NCBI RefSeq assembly: GCF_000024885.1
Contig: NC_013512.1
Location: forward strand, 1,736,001 to 1,800,000
Source of the DNA: Sulfurospirillum deleyianum DSM 6946
GTDB taxonomy: Bacteria > Campylobacterota > Campylobacteria > Campylobacterales > Sulfurospirillaceae
DNA length: 64,000 nt
Direction of reading: 5' to 3'
The position numbers and the translations under genes are program-made. The notes under the pieces were generated by a model. It saw nothing but the letters and a program-made list of their open reading frames with translations. It was not told where the DNA came from and searched no databases. Below are positions 62,474 through 64,000 of the stretch, in pieces (the stretch's first letter is position 1; each line of letters begins with the position of its first letter).

Positions 62474-64000
62474 TTATATGTTTTTTTGATGATTAAACTC
62501 AGGCACAATATGTTTAAGCTGTGCCAAAATATCTTTACATGTAAAAAGTGTTGCTATCTCGTGTTCAAGTTTTTCAATCGGATACATACTTCGATGTGCA
62601 ACCAATATAGAAGTATACTCAGTCTTCTTATCACTCTCATTAATCAAAAGCTCTTCATACAGCTTTTCACCAGGTCGCAGTCCTGTAAATTCGATAGTAA
62701 TATCATTTTTTCCTGAGAGTTCTATCATTTTTTGCGCTAAATCGACGATTTTTACAGGTTCACCCATATCCAAAATAAACAGCTCCCCACTCCTCCCAAT
62801 CGCTCCTGTTTGAAGTACCAACTCACACGCTTCAGGAATTAACATAAAATAGCGTGTAATGTCAGGATGCGTAACCGTAATGGGACCTCCTTTTTCAATT
62901 TGCGCTTTGAATTTAGGGATAACAGAGCCACTACTACCCAAAACATTTCCAAAGCGTACTGCAACAATGTGTGTGTTACCCGCATCCACATTTTGAGCAT
63001 ACAGCTCACACACACGTTTTGTCGCACCCATCACATTGGTGGGACGTACTGCTTTATCGGTTGAGATTAAAATAAATTTACCTACTTCATATTTAATCGC
63101 CAAATCAATGCAAATTTTTGTACCCAAAATATTATTTAAAATGCCCTCTTTTGGATTTGCCTCCACCAGTGGTACATGTTTATAGGCAGCGGCATGTACC
63201 ACAATATCTAGGCGATAGCGATGAAAAACATCTTCCAACAATGACTCGTTTAAAACGCTTTGCATAATGGGTACAAGTTTATCACTGTGTAGCTCTTCTA
63301 TGATTTGATACAAATTGAACTCACTATGATCCACTAAAATCAGCTTTTTTGCATTGTATTTTAAACACTGTCGCACAATTTCACTACCAATACTTCCACC
63401 CGCACCTGTTATCAAGACCACTTTATCATGGATAAATTCCCCAATTTTGACCTTATCCAAATCTTGAGGATGCCTAGCTAATAAATCTTCAACGGTAATA
63501 TTTTTGAGTTGATTCGATAAAACTGTATCGGAGAGAATATTCTCCAATGTCGGTAAAATTTTAATTTCACTAAAAAAAGGCTTGAATTCTTCGTAAAGTG
63601 CATTGATTTTTTTTGTTGGTGCTGAGGGTATCGCAATCAACAACAAATCATATGTGCTCGATTGCATTTTTTGTTTTAATTTTTCTTTGGAAATGATTCT
63701 AATCGCATCAATACTTCGTTTTTGAAGCAGTGTGTTGTCATCGACGAAATAACGTATCTTATACTGACTATCTCTAAATTCCTCTGCAAGTTTTAACCCT
63801 GCTTTTCCAGCCCCATAGATAACAAGATTTTTCTCTTTGCTCACATGACTTCTGTTCACGAACAGATAATAAGCATACATTAAAAAATTAATCGAAAAGA
63901 GATACAAAAAGAGTTCTGAGAGCATAAATGAAAGACGCAATTTTCCATAATAAAAAGGAACATACACACAAAAAGCAACTATATACACAAAACTTTTCAT
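62474..64000 (-). CDS. pglF: UDP-N-acetylglucosamine 4,6-dehydratase PglF-like, 5' end missing
   Basis: At least 508 residues; the frame runs to the window edge and N-terminal helices are probably cut. Membrane helices are followed by a CoA-binding-like domain (LVIYGAGKAGLKLAEEF) and a polysaccharide dehydratase SDR domain: VLITGAGGSIGSEIVRQ, STDKAVRPTNVMGATKR (catalytic Asp/Lys with Met in place of Tyr, as in PglF/WbpM), and RFGNVLGSSGSVIP. First step to bacillosamine for N-glycans. TTACATGTAA at 62535 encodes Phe-Thr-Cys-Lys. Confidence 0.9.
   Translation of the reverse strand: MKSFVYIVAFCVYVPFYYGKLRLSFMLSELFLYLFSINFLMYAYYLFVNRSHVSKEKNLVIYGAGKAGLKLAEEFRDSQYKIRYFVDDNTLLQKRSIDAIRIISKEKLKQKMQSSTYDLLLIAIPSAPTKKINALYEEFKPFFSEIKILPTLENILSDTVLSNQLKNITVEDLLARHPQDLDKVKIGEFIHDKVVLITGAGGSIGSEIVRQCLKYNAKKLILVDHSEFNLYQIIEELHSDKLVPIMQSVLNESLLEDVFHRYRLDIVVHAAAYKHVPLVEANPKEGILNNILGTKICIDLAIKYEVGKFILISTDKAVRPTNVMGATKRVCELYAQNVDAGNTHIVAVRFGNVLGSSGSVIPKFKAQIEKGGPITVTHPDITRYFMLIPEACELVLQTGAIGRSGELFILDMGEPVKIVDLAQKMIELSGKNDITIEFTGLRPGEKLYEELLINESDKKTEYTSILVAHRSMYPIEKLEHEIATLFTCKDILAQLKHIVPEFNHQKNI

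Noticed and set aside
758-62544. The iterated palindrome as a parS, matS or Chi-like site
   Set aside because: Density of about one per 2.2 kb is too high for parS/matS, and a perfect palindrome cannot give the strand orientation of Chi or KOPS.

Overview
The window looks like a piece of a Campylobacterota (epsilonproteobacterial) chromosome, most likely Sulfurospirillum or a close relative. Three blocks keep the gene order I recall from Campylobacter jejuni: mrp-ispDF-HP1021/Cj1608-like regulator-sat-pgpA (1-4160); pyrF-nusB-ribH-kdsA-DMT transporter facing der-aroK-trpS-serS-pflB (37602-50768); and pssA-Psd-like-ftsH-prmA-cheY running into the pgl N-glycosylation locus (52590-64000). The genus call is inference from these blocks, moderate GC, the mod operon layout and the presence of ovoA.

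Layout. 1-5422: housekeeping block, then a YceI-like periplasmic protein and a YigZ-like protein. 5502-7903: an AT-rich NitT/TauT-type ABC transporter cassette. 7941-10632: molybdate operon modA-mop-modB-modC (minus strand) with palindromes in front of modA. 10846-13756: DacA-like carboxypeptidase and an NgoPII/HaeIII-like (GGCC) type II restriction-modification pair. 13806-19103: proC and a tolC-macA-macB efflux operon. 19224-23263: RMD1 protein, small membrane protein, MscS channel, orphan REC-PAS protein, conserved hypothetical. 23278-26260: DUF4492-cydA-cydB plus a 33-residue membrane microprotein resembling CioY. 26319-35652: haem-binding GGDEF protein, cytochrome c, P-type ATPase, Sel1-repeat protein, lipocalin, RND/MMPL exporter, LpxR-like protein. 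35789-36100: tRNA-Ser(GCT) and a 47-residue protein. 36154-43023: AsmA-like protein, pyrF, nusB, ribH, ovoA, kdsA, DMT transporter. 43113-50768: MscS channel, der, aroK, trpS, serS, pflB. 50817-52529: leuA with a probable leucine-rich leader peptide. 52590-57094: pssA, a Psd-like protein lacking catalytic residues, ftsH, prmA, cheY. 57164-64000: hisA, hisH, pglG-like, pglB, a Wzz-like protein with an in-frame hexanucleotide repeat, and pglF running off the edge.

The most unexpected signal is a 10-bp perfect palindrome, TTACATGTAA. I counted 29 exact copies, where about 0.2 would be expected from base composition. They are spread over coding and non-coding DNA; the non-coding copies lie in gaps downstream of genes, some inside hairpins, and coding copies read almost only as Leu-His-Val or Thr-Cys. 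It behaves like a genome-wide iterated element (compare HIP1 of cyanobacteria or DNA uptake sequences of Neisseria) and is not explained by any gene here.

How the genes work together: the molybdate transporter feeds Mo cofactor enzymes typical of anaerobically respiring Campylobacterota; the bd-type oxidase, cytochrome c and haem-GGDEF protein fit microaerobic redox sensing and respiration; HP1021-like regulator, CheY, PflB and PglB/F/G are hallmark Campylobacterota systems for replication/redox control, flagellar motility and protein N-glycosylation. No prophage, insertion sequence, CRISPR array or rRNA operon was seen.
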